Assembly (NCBI GenBank): GCA_003427395.1
Contig: BFEA01000101.1
Location: 2,143,057-2,178,292 of the forward strand
DNA length: 35,236 nucleotides
DNA from: Chara braunii
Lineage: Eukaryota > Streptophyta > Charophyceae > Charales > Characeae
Reading direction: 5' to 3'
The notes under the pieces are model-generated. The model had not been told where the DNA came from and ran no database searches. It was given only the letters and a program-made list of their open reading frames with translations. The first letter of the stretch is position 1. The number at the start of each line of letters is the position of its first letter. Shown piece by piece: positions 1-11,400 of the stretch. The translations under genes and the position numbers were made by a program.

Positions 1-1118
1 GTAAGGCCCTGTTTGGCTGTTTTTCTCTTTCCTTGTCTTTTCTTTTTCTTCAAAAAAAAGGGAATGCGCAGCCGTTTCTTGAGAACTTTGTGGGAAGCTC
101 TCGTAGCGTTGTCTCGTAGGGTTTAGCAAACCGTAGGACGACGACTCCGAATGGCAAGGGAGGGGGTATCTGCTCCAAAGGAATCCAACCGCACGTTTTT
201 CTTCCATAATCCTTATAAGATAAATCTGGGTCTGGCGTAATGGGCCGAGATGAAACTCGGGCTGCTGTGGGATCTGTGCCCGACCCAGGGGCATTCCTGC
301 GATGTGAAATTTTTGTCCTACGCTACAATATAAATTCATACAGAATACCTTTCTCGGAAAAAAAAAAAAAAAAAAAAAAAATCGTACAGAAGGGCGAGTA
401 CAGGCGGGTTGAGGGTTCAGTGGTGAGGAGAAGAGGGAAACAGGTTGAATCTTGCCCCAAAAGCAGGAAAGATGCACTGATCCGTGTTTCACGGTGGCAG
501 GAAAAATGCACTGGCCTTGTTTCACACCGTTTCTGTTGTTTACCGTTTGAGCCTTGCTTCGTTGTGAGAATGAATCTTCCGCTAGAACATGGAAAGATAA
601 GCTGGCATATTTTTTGTCATCTGTGCATGTGGAGAGTAGTGGAGGCCTGCAACTGTGCAATTTAAATGGAAAGCGGCAACTGCAAGAGGTGTACCATTTT
701 CATCGTTTTGTGAGCTGCAGTCCTTAGAGTTTATAATGTGATGAAGGATTTTACCAAGAAGTCTACGAGAACATGCGTCAAACGTTTGATCGCTTTTCAA
801 TAGCAATTTGTTTCAAACCACCGCTGCCTTTTACAGTTGTAGTCCCTGTTGGGAAAATGACCTCACTCGAAAAGTTTGGGGGTCCGGGCGAGGGTTGGCA
901 AAAAGAAAACGTTTGGGCCTTTTGTGGTCCCCGATTGAGGGGAAAATAAATAAATAAAATGCGGAGTTGAAATGAAGGACGTCTGGAAAAGCCACGAAGG
1001 AGGTGTGCACACAGTACTGCATCACGAATGTATCTACCCAGAATCATTGACAGTTTCATTTTTTGTTTTTTTTGTTTTTTATTTTTTTTCTCCTAATTTA
1101 ATTTTACGTCCAAGGAAT
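1..1118. other. Intergenic DNA without a recognisable gene
   Basis: No reading frame here resembles a protein family I know. The longest open frames are short, overlap on both strands and run through low-complexity sequence. The stretch holds a 24-base A run (358-381) and T-rich sequence from about 1060. Positions 569-625 match 5335-5385 (see findings). Confidence 0.6.
336..391 (+). mobile_element. Candidate minimal poly(A) insertion
   Basis: A run of 24 A (358-381) is preceded by 12 unrelated bases (346-357). The unit is bracketed by tcatacagaa (336-345) and tcgtacagaa (382-391), a 10-base direct repeat with one mismatch. This is the layout left when a LINE reverse-transcribes only the last bases and the poly(A) of an RNA. 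The repeat is short and imperfect, so chance is a real alternative. Confidence 0.3.
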
Positions 1119-1840
1119 TGTTGCAAGTTTTTCCATGGATGGCTGACACTTGCAACCCAGGGGGCACTCTCACATGTACTCCCGACTCTCTATCCAAACG
1201 CTTTTACGTCCAAAGAGTCGCTGCTGTTTTTTCCTTTTTTTCCCCCTCAACTGCCTTATTTTGTTGAGGGCTGTAACGTCCGTTGGGAGGTCGGATTCTC
1301 ACATGTACGCAATGTTTTGCAAGTTGTGTCCACATCTTGTTGCAGACATCGGCAATGTCCCCACGTCTCCACGTGACTACGCCAAAGCAGGCAGATAAAC
1401 CAACAAGAAACCGGACTATGATTGACATTGAGTCGGACTGAGTTTGGATTGATGTTTTGATTGACATTGAGTGTGACCGAGTTTGGATCGACGTTTTGTG
1501 CCATTATTTGCAAACTCCTTTCCCGTGCAAAGAGTTGTTGTTTTTTTTCATTGTTTTTTTTTTTTTTTTTTTTTTTTCCTGCTGCCGTGTGTTGCTGAGG
1601 GATGTAATGCCCGGTGGGAGGGCAGATTGTCACATGGACCCAATGGTCTATATGCAGCTGCTTTCACGTCCAAAAATTTGTTGTTTTTTATTTATTTATT
1701 TTTTAATTTTATACTGCCGTGTGTGGCTGAGGGCTATAACGCCTGTTGGGATAGCATACTCTCACATGTGCCCAATGTTCTGCATCAGGCTGCTTTCACA
1801 TCCCTAGCATAGTTGCTTTTTTCCTTTCTTTTGCGCAGTG
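1119..1840. repeat. Diverged tandem repeat, unit about 130 bp, T-rich
   Basis: Four related blocks begin near 1119, 1253, 1582 and 1713. Each carries a 'tgctgagggctgtaac'-like segment or its variant, then 'ctcacatgt.cccaatg', then 'gctgctttcacgtccaaa', then a T-rich tract. The last two units are 131 bp apart. The second unit is separated from the third by extra sequence that includes the 39-bp duplication at 1421-1498. The poly(T) tracts sit at the same place in each unit, so they belong to the repeat and are not independent insertions. Confidence 0.7.
1421..1498. repeat. 39-bp tandem duplication
   Basis: Two adjacent copies (1421-1459 and 1460-1498) both start attgacattgagt and end with gttttg. 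They differ at a few positions, mostly transitions. Confidence 0.8.
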
Positions 1841-3776
1841 AAATTCAGGGTGGGCAAAAACAGGCTCAGAGGTAGTGGTGGTTTGGTGGTTTAAGCCTTA
1901 GCGCTAATCTTATTTTCCGTATGAAATTTGATGAATGTATTTGAACTTTTGACCCATGGAAAGTAGCCAATGACTCGCTTATGAAGTGTGACTTGCCTAA
2001 TTGTTTTCTACGTAGGGCGTGAAAAAAAATATTATCATTAGAGTAAAAAACCATCAATATTTAATATTGTGCACAATCGGCCTAGTTATTCAACACGCAA
2101 TGTGCTTGTCTGCAATTGTGCAGATTTTTTCATTCCGCGATAGGAATGCCATGTCTGTTTTCGCTTGAGGGAGTTGACATCGCTATAATTATGGTTGCTC
2201 GGTGGAATAAGCTCGGGTCAATTCAACCACTACTTTCCTAATGGCATCGGACTATATCTTCAGCCGGAGAGAGAAAATGGTTGTTCGGCGTAAAACCTTT
2301 TGAGGATCGTACTCGTTGTAATCAACGATTCCAAATATTCGATGTCATGACAATTGAATTACAACTTTGGTTTCCACCTCATAGAGTATATCTTGTGCCT
2401 AAAGCTTTCATCATATAATATTTGATTTTTAAATTGAGAAATTGTGCTAAAGAGAAAGAGGTAGGTTGGCTAAGCTACAGATATGTTACATAGGAAGAGG
2501 TTTTTCTAATGAGGCCCATTTCATTGGAGACTTAATCCTCGTAGTCTTTAGCAATCGCATTTCATTACTCCAAGACAAATTGATTAGGAGTTTCCAAGGT
2601 TGGCATAACTGTAAGGGCAGGCATTCACTTGTGTCCTAGATGCACTTTGCACTTGTGATGACTTTATACAACATGATGTCTCCTTGTCCATGGATGATGT
2701 TCTAGCTTTGACGAAGCGTTTGGATGGCTTGGTGATTAGTTCAATCGACCGAAACCCGGAAGAATCAGTGATTCTTTATCCAATTGTTTACTATGATGCT
2801 ATGATGAGGATATTTGTTTATAATCCAAGGTATGAGATCATGCAAGCAAAAGAAGGCAGAGAGATATGAGAGGATATGGTGGGTGCTAGTTTGCATAAGT
2901 TTGTGAAGTAGACAAGGATGGTGGTTTTGATCGACCTATGTCATACCAAACCAGAAAGACTTGAGAACGTATAGACAATTTGTCCATCTTTCAAGTAAGC
3001 AATAGTGAGAATAAGACGCGCGGTGGTCCGGTGGATAAATGTCGCGATTATTTGCTGAGTACTCTTCCTAAGCATTGACACTTAAATTTGCGATAAGTGT
3101 TGGCATTATTTCGAAGATTGGCCGAAATTGCAGGGATAAGCATTCACTTGTGCCTTAGATGCACTTTGCATTTGTTGTTATGGATATAGGTGATACCTAT
3201 TTTTTGGCAACGGGGATAATTTAGAAGTAAGAATTGGGCATTCTCATGGAAAATGACACTTGTCCTTCTCTTGTGTGCATAATGTGTGCTTACTCATAGT
3301 ACAATGTCACGTGTACATTGGGGAATTAAACTTTAACTAAACAGGTGTTTGCTACACGTTTGATCGATCACGTGATGTTAGTCACCTCTTATTAACACGT
3401 ACTTGGGCTGTGTGCAAATGTCTAAGAAGAAAGATTGTGTGCGAGTATCACATAAATTGAAGATAAAAAATCGTCACTCTTATGGGGCTGCAAATTGCCG
3501 ATAAGAGTCGTTATTGATTGTTACTTACATCACATAGATCGAAATATCTCCACCAGCCCGGAGATTCGTACCAGGGTTTTGACTGTACAACTTTAGCTTT
3601 CTTTGAACGATTTTCCTAAAGACTTCTTCATGAGAATCTTGAAACGCTTTGTGGTCCAATGCAAAGACATTTTGAAATTGTGTTCGGTATCTTTCTTGAT
3701 ATTTGCTGTTTTTTTTTTTTTTTTTACAAGTGTTAAACAGTTGTACTGGATTCCATATGCCTTGTAAGATTTGGAT
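1841..3776. other. AT-rich intergenic DNA, no gene seen
   Basis: The longest + strand open frame (2684-2869, 61 codons) has no recognisable domain and no neighbour that supports it. The only internal structure I see is a 37-bp direct repeat, 2621-2657 and 3140-3176 (gcattcacttgtg, then tagatgcactttgca in both). A T run lies at about 3710-3725. Confidence 0.55.
2621..3176. repeat. Dispersed direct repeat pair (37 bp, 519 bp apart)
   Basis: Positions 2621-2657 and 3140-3176 align without gaps and with few differences, all transitions where checked. The sequence between is not obviously repeated. It could be the two ends of a decayed insertion or an old duplication. Confidence 0.6.
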
Positions 3777-3936
3777 TGGACCCGTGATTTGTTATAGCTT
3801 TGGACACAGTTTGTATAATCTGTTCGCTTATTATGACCATGGACAATATCCGTTCTTGGACCCGTGATTTGTTATAGCTTTGGACACAGTTTGTGTAGTG
3901 TATTCCCTCATTATAGCACACGACAATACCCGTACT
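3777..3936. repeat. 80-bp tandem duplication
   Basis: Units 3777-3856 and 3857-3936 share an opening segment of almost 40 bases (tggacccgtgatttgttata, then gctttggacacagtttgt). They then diverge, keeping ttattatga/tcattatag and gacaata.cc at matching offsets. Confidence 0.85.
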
Positions 3937-4150
3937 TAAGTTATGAGCTTTATGTAGTTTCTTGTTCGCTTGGATAGTATCACAGGATTTTATATGCCAA
4001 CCTACATGGTTGTGTTCACCTTTTGTAACTATGGTTTTTATTTTGTTGCTTGGATAGGCGACAATGAGCCTCAAACGATGTATCTGAGTAGGAGAAACAT
4101 TTCAATCGCAGCTATTAAACCGCCGGTACCTTTGCCCATTTGGAAAAAAA

Positions 4151-4447
4151 AAGTGTGACAGTTATCACAGAAGTACAGACTCGTCGGGAAATAGTTGGTT
4201 GCAACAGGCGGGTGCATTTGTGTGGAATAATGTTTTTGTGGCGCACAAGGCAATTCTAGCCTGCGGCCCATGCATGAGCCAAGTCCCTTCGTCAGCTTAT
4301 AAAAGGAAAGTGTGGAGCTTATCACGGGAGTACAACCCCACCGCGAAATAATTGACAATAGCATGCAGGTGTATCTGTGTGGAATCACTTTTTCATGGCG
4401 TCTAGAACAATTTTCGGTTTTCGTGCCATGTATGAGTCATGTACTGA
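4151..4447. repeat. 157-bp diverged tandem duplication
   Basis: Units start at 4151 (aagtgtgaca) and 4308 (aagtgtggag). They stay collinear through ttatcac, gaaata.tt, tg.gtgtggaat, tggcg and catg.atgag. Many substitutions and few indels indicate an old event. A TATAAAA-like string at 4299-4305 lies at the unit boundary, but no gene follows it. Confidence 0.75.
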
Positions 4448-4615
4448 TGATTTACTACTTTGGTAGTACACCGTTCGATTTAACCTTTTGTCCTTGGGAT
4501 TTAGGTACTGAAGCTATTTGGATTCTGATATTATGAAGTGTTTCCAATGGGGATCGATCTGTTGACCTTCTTTAAGACTAAACCCATTGGAACTTGAGTC
4601 AAAGGACCACAAGCT

Positions 4616-4982
4616 TAGTTTGGACCTGTGTAGCACGCCGAACATGTTTGGAGTTTTTCCGAACGGCTGAACATGTTAAAATGCACAACAAAGATTAGGG
4701 TGTTCGGTCATACGCCTCGCAAACATGTTCAGTCGAACATATTAAAAAAAATAAAAAATAAACAATTAGGTTTTTGATTTTTGACTCGAGTTTGGTTACG
4801 AATTTGAGCATACCTTCCAGGGAAATGTTGTTTGTATTAGTGTTTTACATAACATGTATTGTTTTTCAATTTTTTTTAGAATGTTTTTTTTTTTTTTAAT
4901 GTTCGCGTTCGGAGGGTTTTAGCGCCCATTCGCATTCGGTAGCGAACATTCGGGAAAGACGATGCTACACAGGTTTAGACTA
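4616..4982. mobile_element. MITE with terminal inverted repeats and TA target duplication
   Basis: The left end reads TA then GTTTGGACCTGTGTAGCA (4616-4635). The right end reads TGCTACACAGGTTTAGAC then TA (4963-4982). The two 18-base termini are inverted complements with three mismatches, flanked by TA, as in Tc1/mariner-type MITEs. The interior holds several GAACATGTT / GAACATTCG palindromic motifs in both orientations and AT-rich runs. It has no coding capacity, so it would depend on a transposase from elsewhere. TIR and TA are seen; the superfamily is inferred. Confidence 0.75.
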
Positions 4983-5836
4983 TAAGTACGTAGATGTTTA
5001 GCATTGACGACCTCTCAGGTCTGGCGTTTGACACGATTGAGACCACCAGAATGGCGGTAATCGATACAAGCATAAGTTTGTTCATGGAATGACGGTGGTT
5101 CTTGGGCTTGCGGATAATACAGTGAAACCTCAACTTGTACTTTAGTGAATATCTACATGTCTATTAAATGAGTCTTTTCTTCGTGTGAATTTTGAATGAA
5201 TGCAGCGTACTCCTGAGCGACATATTACTATTCCTATTTGGCGCTTGGTTGTTCCCCCTTTCCTTTTACCATTTATGTCGTTGTATGAGTTGAAGTCCTC
5301 ACTTCGTTTGTTTCCCCCTTCCTTCTTTTGTAAAAATGAATCTTCCGCTGCAACATGGAAAGGTACATTGCATAATTTTTCTTGTGTGAAAGCAGCTGCA
5401 TGAGCTCGAATTTGGGTCTTGTTCCACAACTATCTGCAGGTATAGCAGACAAGATATATGGGGATGTATCTTCCAATGTTTGCACATAAGATTCATCCTT
5501 ATTTTGGACATTTGGTCTTGTTCCACATAAAATTCTTCCAATGTTTGCATATAAGATTGATCCTTATTTTGCACATAAGATTCATCCTTAGTTGAGTGAA
5601 GCTCCCTGTCTAGGGGATCACCGGAAATGGGGATAAATCTTCAGCAGGAACATTTTTCTCTACAAGTGGTGCGTTGCAATGTGCCCCCCCCCCACCATGA
5701 ACCCTGATGGGTCTGCGACAGACATCTACTTATTTTTTTAGTACAAGTAATTGTTTTGAACTCTTAAGTCCCGTCTTATAAAACAATATACTATGTTTTG
5801 CATTGTGTGGTATGCCCTTTTGATACCTGCATTGAC
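4983..5836. other. Intergenic DNA with short direct repeats
   Basis: No protein family is recognisable. Positions 5335-5385 are a second copy of 569-625. From 5415 the sequence repeats the motif tcttgttccaca (5417, 5516) and the block cttccaatgtttgca (5470, 5535). A run of nine C lies near 5683-5693. Confidence 0.55.
5415..5592. repeat. 65-bp period direct repeat
   Basis: Blocks at 5470 and 5535 share cttccaatgtttgca, then taagatt.atccttatttt. A third partial copy (gcacataagattcatcctta) follows at 5571, 24 bp on. This looks like slippage or unequal exchange duplication. Confidence 0.7.
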
Positions 5837-6290
5837 TTTTTTTTTTTTTTTTTTTTTTTAACACACAAAGTTTTTATTGCTCTAAGAATGTGAACATTTT
5901 GTAGTAGCGTATTCTTGCCAATTAAAGGGTTCAAGTCATTCACCTCACCGAGCATCACCTACCCCAGCCAATCGACATCTAGACTCATAATGCATTATAT
6001 ACCAAAAAGGAAATAATAAGTCGCACCTATAACAAAAAATATATAAACATACTCCCAGTGAAAATGTCGTGAAAGTACGACAAGGTAACTTAAGTAAGGT
6101 ACCAACCAGAGATGCAACTTACAAAAGGAAAACTCATCTTCAATAGCAAAGGTATATAGAATCCGGAATCAATGAAAACTTTTCAGCTCATAGCTTAGTC
6201 TAATTAAAAACTTATTATATGAACACGACCATATTAATTCATTAGCAAAAACAAAAAGAATTGTAGTTCGACCATTCCATCAAATAGTGG
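5837..6290 (-). mobile_element. Candidate poly(A) retroposon, minus strand, with target duplication
   Basis: A 24-base T run (5837-5860) is preceded by tgatacctgcattgac (5821-5836). About 430 bp later comes tgatacctggttttcgac (6291-6308). The nine-base match tgatacctg plus the similar remainder fits a diverged target-site duplication around a minus-strand insert with a poly(A) tail. The body (5861-6290) is AT-rich, without a frame or polymerase III boxes I could find. It could be a short SINE or a heavily 5'-truncated LINE 3' end. The duplication partly overlaps the start of the 400-bp repeat, which makes the right boundary uncertain. Confidence 0.45.
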
Positions 6291-6304
6291 TGATACCTGG
6301 TTTT

Positions 6305-7102
6305 CGACAGCTAGAAAACGAATCACAGCAGGTTGTCACGACAGGCTGAACTTATTTCTGGCTCACCCATTCGGAACGAGGTGATGCTAAATATTGAAGT
6401 TATTTTAAGAAAACAGATCAAATATGTTTTTTGATAGAATGTCATAGAATATGATGCCTAGAAAAGGATCAAACTAAGGTCGTGGGTACCACCTGTNTTG
6501 CCAAAGTGGAAGTCCTAGAGCAACCGCTCCTCCACAACCCGACAATATTNGACCTGCAGCGCCTTTCCTTTTCAATAGACTAAAACCCTGCGTCCTTTGG
6601 CAAAGCCTGAGCCTAAAGAGGGGAGTCGAGAGTGAAGCATTTATGAGATGGGGTGTGAGGTTGTTGGGTTACAACTCTTGATTGCAAATTAAAGTCGGGA
6701 AGTCGACAGCTAGAAAACGAATCACAGCAGGTTGTCACGACAGGCTGAACTTATTTCTGGCTCACCCATTGTGGAACGAGGTGATGCTAAACATTGAAGT
6801 TATTTTAAGAAAACAGATCAAATATGTTTTTTGATAGAATGTCATAGAATATGATGCCTAGAAAAGGATCAAACTAAGGTCGTGGGTACCACCTGTNTTG
6901 CCAAAGTGGAAGTCCTAGAGCAACCGCTCCTCCACAACCCGACAATATTCGACCTGCAGCGCCTTTCCTTTTCAATAGACAGAAACCCTGCGTCCTTTGG
7001 CAAAGCCTGAGCCTAAAGAGGGGAGCCGAGAGTGAAGCATTTATGAGATGGGGTGTGAGGTTGTTGGGTTACAACTCTTGATTGCAAATTAAAGTCGGGA
7101 AG
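6305..7102. repeat. 400-bp tandem duplication containing Ns
   Basis: Copy 1 (6305-6703) and copy 2 (6704-7102) are nearly identical: a few substitutions and one inserted base ('cattcgg' against 'cattgtgg'). Both begin cgacagctagaaaacg and end aaagtcgggaag. An N lies at the same relative place in each (6497, 6897), and another N at 6550 is C in copy 2. Either a very recent duplication or an assembly artefact such as an unresolved or haplotypic copy. No reading frame is recognisable. Confidence 0.9.
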
Positions 7103-8460
7103 ACTGACACATACAAAAGTCAAACGGGCTCAATTTATCACAATCCTACCTATTGAATGACATGTGTTGTTAAGTTCGGAATGAGTATATCCTATGCGCA
7201 TCTGGTTTTACGAAGATCCACAAAAGGAAAAAAACGTTGTCTTGAAATTACCAGCCTTCAAACGAGGCGAACGCATAAACTTTCAGTAATGGAGGAAAAA
7301 TAGTGATACTGTATCCATTCATGTTGATCAAGAGGAAGAACCAACGGCGAGCACGCCAGGTTCACTTACTTAGATTTGAGTCAAAGAATTATACAACGAG
7401 AATGGGGAATGGTTGTGCAATTTGTTTGCGTTAGGACACCTATTAGGGAACTGAATTGGACCCATCCATGAGGAGGTGGAACAACCCTAAGCTCTGACTT
7501 ACTTAGTACACCATCAAAACGGGCTATGTTCAGGTCCAAACAACAATCCCTCGGTAGCAAAAACAACTCGACGATAGGCTCAAAGTGATTGTGAAAAACT
7601 TTCTAGAGGTTGGTAGAGATTTCATGGTCAAATTTGCAATTTATCTCTTCCTTGAGGCTAGCTGCTTCTGCTTGGATGCTGACCATGATGGTCACTCCAT
7701 CAATGGTCTGGTTGAAGAGGAAAGGTATGAACATTGAGATGAAGTGTAGGCAGTGACTATGGTTTTTTGAATCCACAGTTCATTTATGGTTGTCTTGTCA
7801 GCTGTCAAGGAGAATTTGGCTTTGGTGGAGAACTCACTAGGGCAATCTGTGGTAATAGTTTCGTTGGGGACGAAGACTGGGTCTTGGTTGGGGCGGTGAT
7901 CATTTAAGGACTAGGAATATGTAGCGTTTTTTATTAGAGTTATGATTGTTTTGGATATTTAGGAAGAGAAAAACCTGTTGGTGTTTAAGGGTAAGTTTCT
8001 TTATAACGTGGCCGTTAAATCTAAGATTAAACACAACATCATTTTGGTCATCAAGAGCGATTGAAATAGGAAGGTTTTGCGAGCTAGCAAGAAGTTGATG
8101 GACCTACAATGGTTTAACAATAAGTGGGTTAGAAACAAACAACTCCCATAGATTATTGGAGTGAAGTTGGTGGTGTCGAAATGGTTATTCACCACCTAGG
8201 TTCTGAACACTCGGCCTTATTTCCCACAGGGTAAAGACAGTACATGGTAGGTATGTGGGGCGGGAAGGAACGTTGTTCACGTCTTGGAATCGTGGTAGGG
8301 TCCACAATGCCGCATTAGGGGTTGTCCCTTGTCTTGGTACTAGAGTAGTGCCAGCCTCCTGGAACTGTAAGTTTCACATTCCCGTTTTAGAAACCATACT
8401 GGTAAGAGGCGATTGTACATGAAATATCACTAGTTTATAAGGGGTGTAGTTCTTAGAAAT
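7103..8460. other. No recognisable gene
   Basis: Both strands are broken by frequent stops. The + strand between about 7600 and 8300 reads in places like degraded coding sequence, with open patches in shifting frames, but I cannot match it to a domain. Possibly decayed element DNA. Confidence 0.4.
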
Positions 8461-11400
8461 AGTAAATGGACAGCCTCAGTGACGATCGAAGTCTGGATTG
8501 GCTGCGAACTCTCCAGAACAACGTTGACCGAAGGTAAAAGAAGTCAAGAGTAACGACGGCCTAGTGGCCTAAGTACCATAAAAAAATTGGAAGTCAGGCA
8601 GACTCGCACAGACAGGGGTAGGGCAAGGGTAAGGCCATCACATCAAGAGCAGAAAACAGGGGTGAGCAAGACTGCTGCACCAGTGACCACTAAACGACGG
8701 TAGATCGGCAGAAGGGATTTATGAAGGTTGGGGCGACCCACACGTAGATTGGCGGGTGGACTAGCTGCTTCACTATCTGACTATGCTGACAAGAATAGTT
8801 GGATGGACGGTGGATGTATTGATGGATTGGGCAACACAGCCTGCCCGTGGTGACAATGAAAGGTGTCGGAGCTCCGGGGTGAGTCTAGGAGAGCGACAAT
8901 CAGGCAAATTGCGGGGTTGGGATAATGATGAAAGACACAGACTAAGGTCTTCAGAAGCTTCCAACACGATCGAGTTGATAGGAGGAAGTTCAGTCCGTTA
9001 AACAACCATGTCGAAGGCGGCATGCTTGAAGACGGGGAGGGAATAGAGTGGAGGACACAGTACATGGGAAGATGAAGCAGCCATAACAACGACTATATGC
9101 TCAAAGACGGTAAGAAACAAGGTCGAGGGTCCCAAGGGGAGGGAAGGAGAGTGGAGCGAAGGGGGAGATGGACTCGTCGGAGGAGATGGACTCACCACTA
9201 GCCACCATCCTAACGGAGACGGAAGGATGTATAATGTTGTTGAGACTTGCCCACCTCCTAGGATTGCAAATTAAGGACCCTCACAAAAAAATAGAGATCT
9301 CATGACCAGGTGTCAGATTTAATAGTATTCGTAAGTCTATTAATTATTTAGAAATCACGCATGGGCGGGAACATATGGTGAGCTTCCGATTTGAAGGCAG
9401 GGCGATGAAAATGCCACATAGCTTGAGGCAGGATCAATCTGGTCCAAGACCCCCGATCTTTGCTCGTCTATCCCTTTGCGACTTTTCGTCCCTTGTCTGT
9501 TTATGTTTGCTGGTGATAACCAACCGGATCGTCACCCCTGAGAATAGATGGGGCACTTGTTTTTTTGGGAAAAAAAAAAACAAAAAGATAAAAATTCGCG
9601 TATGAGAGGGTCGATGGCGTCAACTAGGAAGAATAAGTGACTAGGAGCAAGGAACCATTAGAACAAAAAGACAATCAGTGGTCACGTATACCGCCGCTAC
9701 TATGAGGCTGAAGCAGTGATTGTTGTATGTCAGAAAGGAGGAGGAGGTGCAAAGGGGAGGGTAGGTGAGTCGAGTTAAAATCGATCAGTGGTTCCCACAT
9801 AGGGAGATCGACATCGGAAGGTAACTGGAGAAGCGGCAACACCCTTGGGTGAAGATTTTCCAGCTCGCTATGATGATGGAACTTGAAGCATGGGCACAAA
9901 CATTTGTTACCTGTAACTTCGGGCCAGTAGTTGGGAGCTCTGAACCGGAAGTGTTCCCGGATGGCAGGAAGACGGTCAAATAGTATGGCATCATCTACCC
10001 AATGACCTTACTCCATGGTGACATACTGTTTTGGGACTCGCACGAGTATGGTCGGTAAGAAGTGAGGTATGTCTCAAGTGACACCCTAGTATGAGATTTG
10101 TCATAGACATAGAAATACAGGCGTCCTGCGACAATGTTTATCCAAGTCCAGGGAGGAATCTATACATGAGTTCCGAAGAAGAGAACAAGAGTTGCAGAAT
10201 GATCCTGCCATCGCCTACGACCGAAGTGCGGAGGCGGAGGCATGGCATATTGTTGAGGAGAAATACGACTTCGTCCTTATTGAGGAGGAGGTTCGACGCC
10301 ATAACCAGCAGAATAGAGATAGAGAATGGGGGGAACCATCTGCAACACGACACTAGCAACAAGGAAATCAAGATAGGCATGCCCAACAAGACAGGTTCGA
10401 GGGGCAAGATGATGAGGGGCCTAATGAAGGCCCCTCTGAACCAGGTGGTGAAAGGATGATGGTTGGGAACCATAAAGGGATGTGAGGTTACCGATTTGGG
10501 AGGCCAGACAGTGGACAAGAACACCGATTCGGGATGCTGGGAGGCGGGCGGGAGCAGGAAATGGTGGGAAGGGGTGAGGAGACTGCTGGTCAGCAACAAT
10601 ATCGATATGGCATGCCAGGCAATAAACTGGATCAAGAGAATGCGGGAAAAAAAAGGGTAGCAGTCGGAGGGGAGTTGGCTGCGTGGAAACAATAGGGAGG
10701 TAAGAAAAGAAAGACAAATAAACTTGAAGATGGACACCAGTGGGATGATTACTGGCAGCCAGGTCAATGATCACAAAACCACAACCAGGTTATGGTGCAG
10801 GGACTACAACATAGTCGACGTCGGGACGATGAAGGTGGCGGGCGGTAAAGCGGGTCAGTCCCCAACGAGTGTGAGTGCATGAGTAGTAGCAATAGTCATG
10901 TTACCTCCTTGGAGTCCAATAATGGTACATCAATCCCTCGAAACCGAGAAACTTGAGAAAAAAGGGGAACAAGACGAGGTTGAAGGGAGGGAGAAGAGGG
11001 CAAAAAAGGGGCTAGAAGGTCTCAGGGTCGCTCCAGGACCAAAGAGCCAAGGTGGAGGAACTTTTTCAATGGTCCGTCCGACTCATGTTAAGACTGGAGG
11101 ATGACGAGGAACTGCAGAGGAAAGAGAGAGAGCACGGGCTGAAAGACGAAGATAAGTTAGCACGGGAAAAAACAAAGATACCACTGGTATGAGAGGGAGT
11201 TGAAGGGAATGCTTGGAAGGACCTCCCGAAGGTATCCTTCAAAGGACCCCACAAAACTCCTTTGATGCAGTTGACCACCACTCAGGGGAGGGGGAGGGGA
11301 CTGAAAAAGTGCCATGAGGAGGAAAATGCAATCAAAATTGCCCAAAAATGGGTTGAGACAGGAGGGTTGGAGTGGGCTGAGAGGGCAGACCATCGTGACA

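Noticed and set aside
1553-1577. Long poly(T) as a retroposon tail
   Set aside because: T-rich tracts occur at the same place in each unit of the 130-bp tandem repeat, and no target duplication flanks this one.
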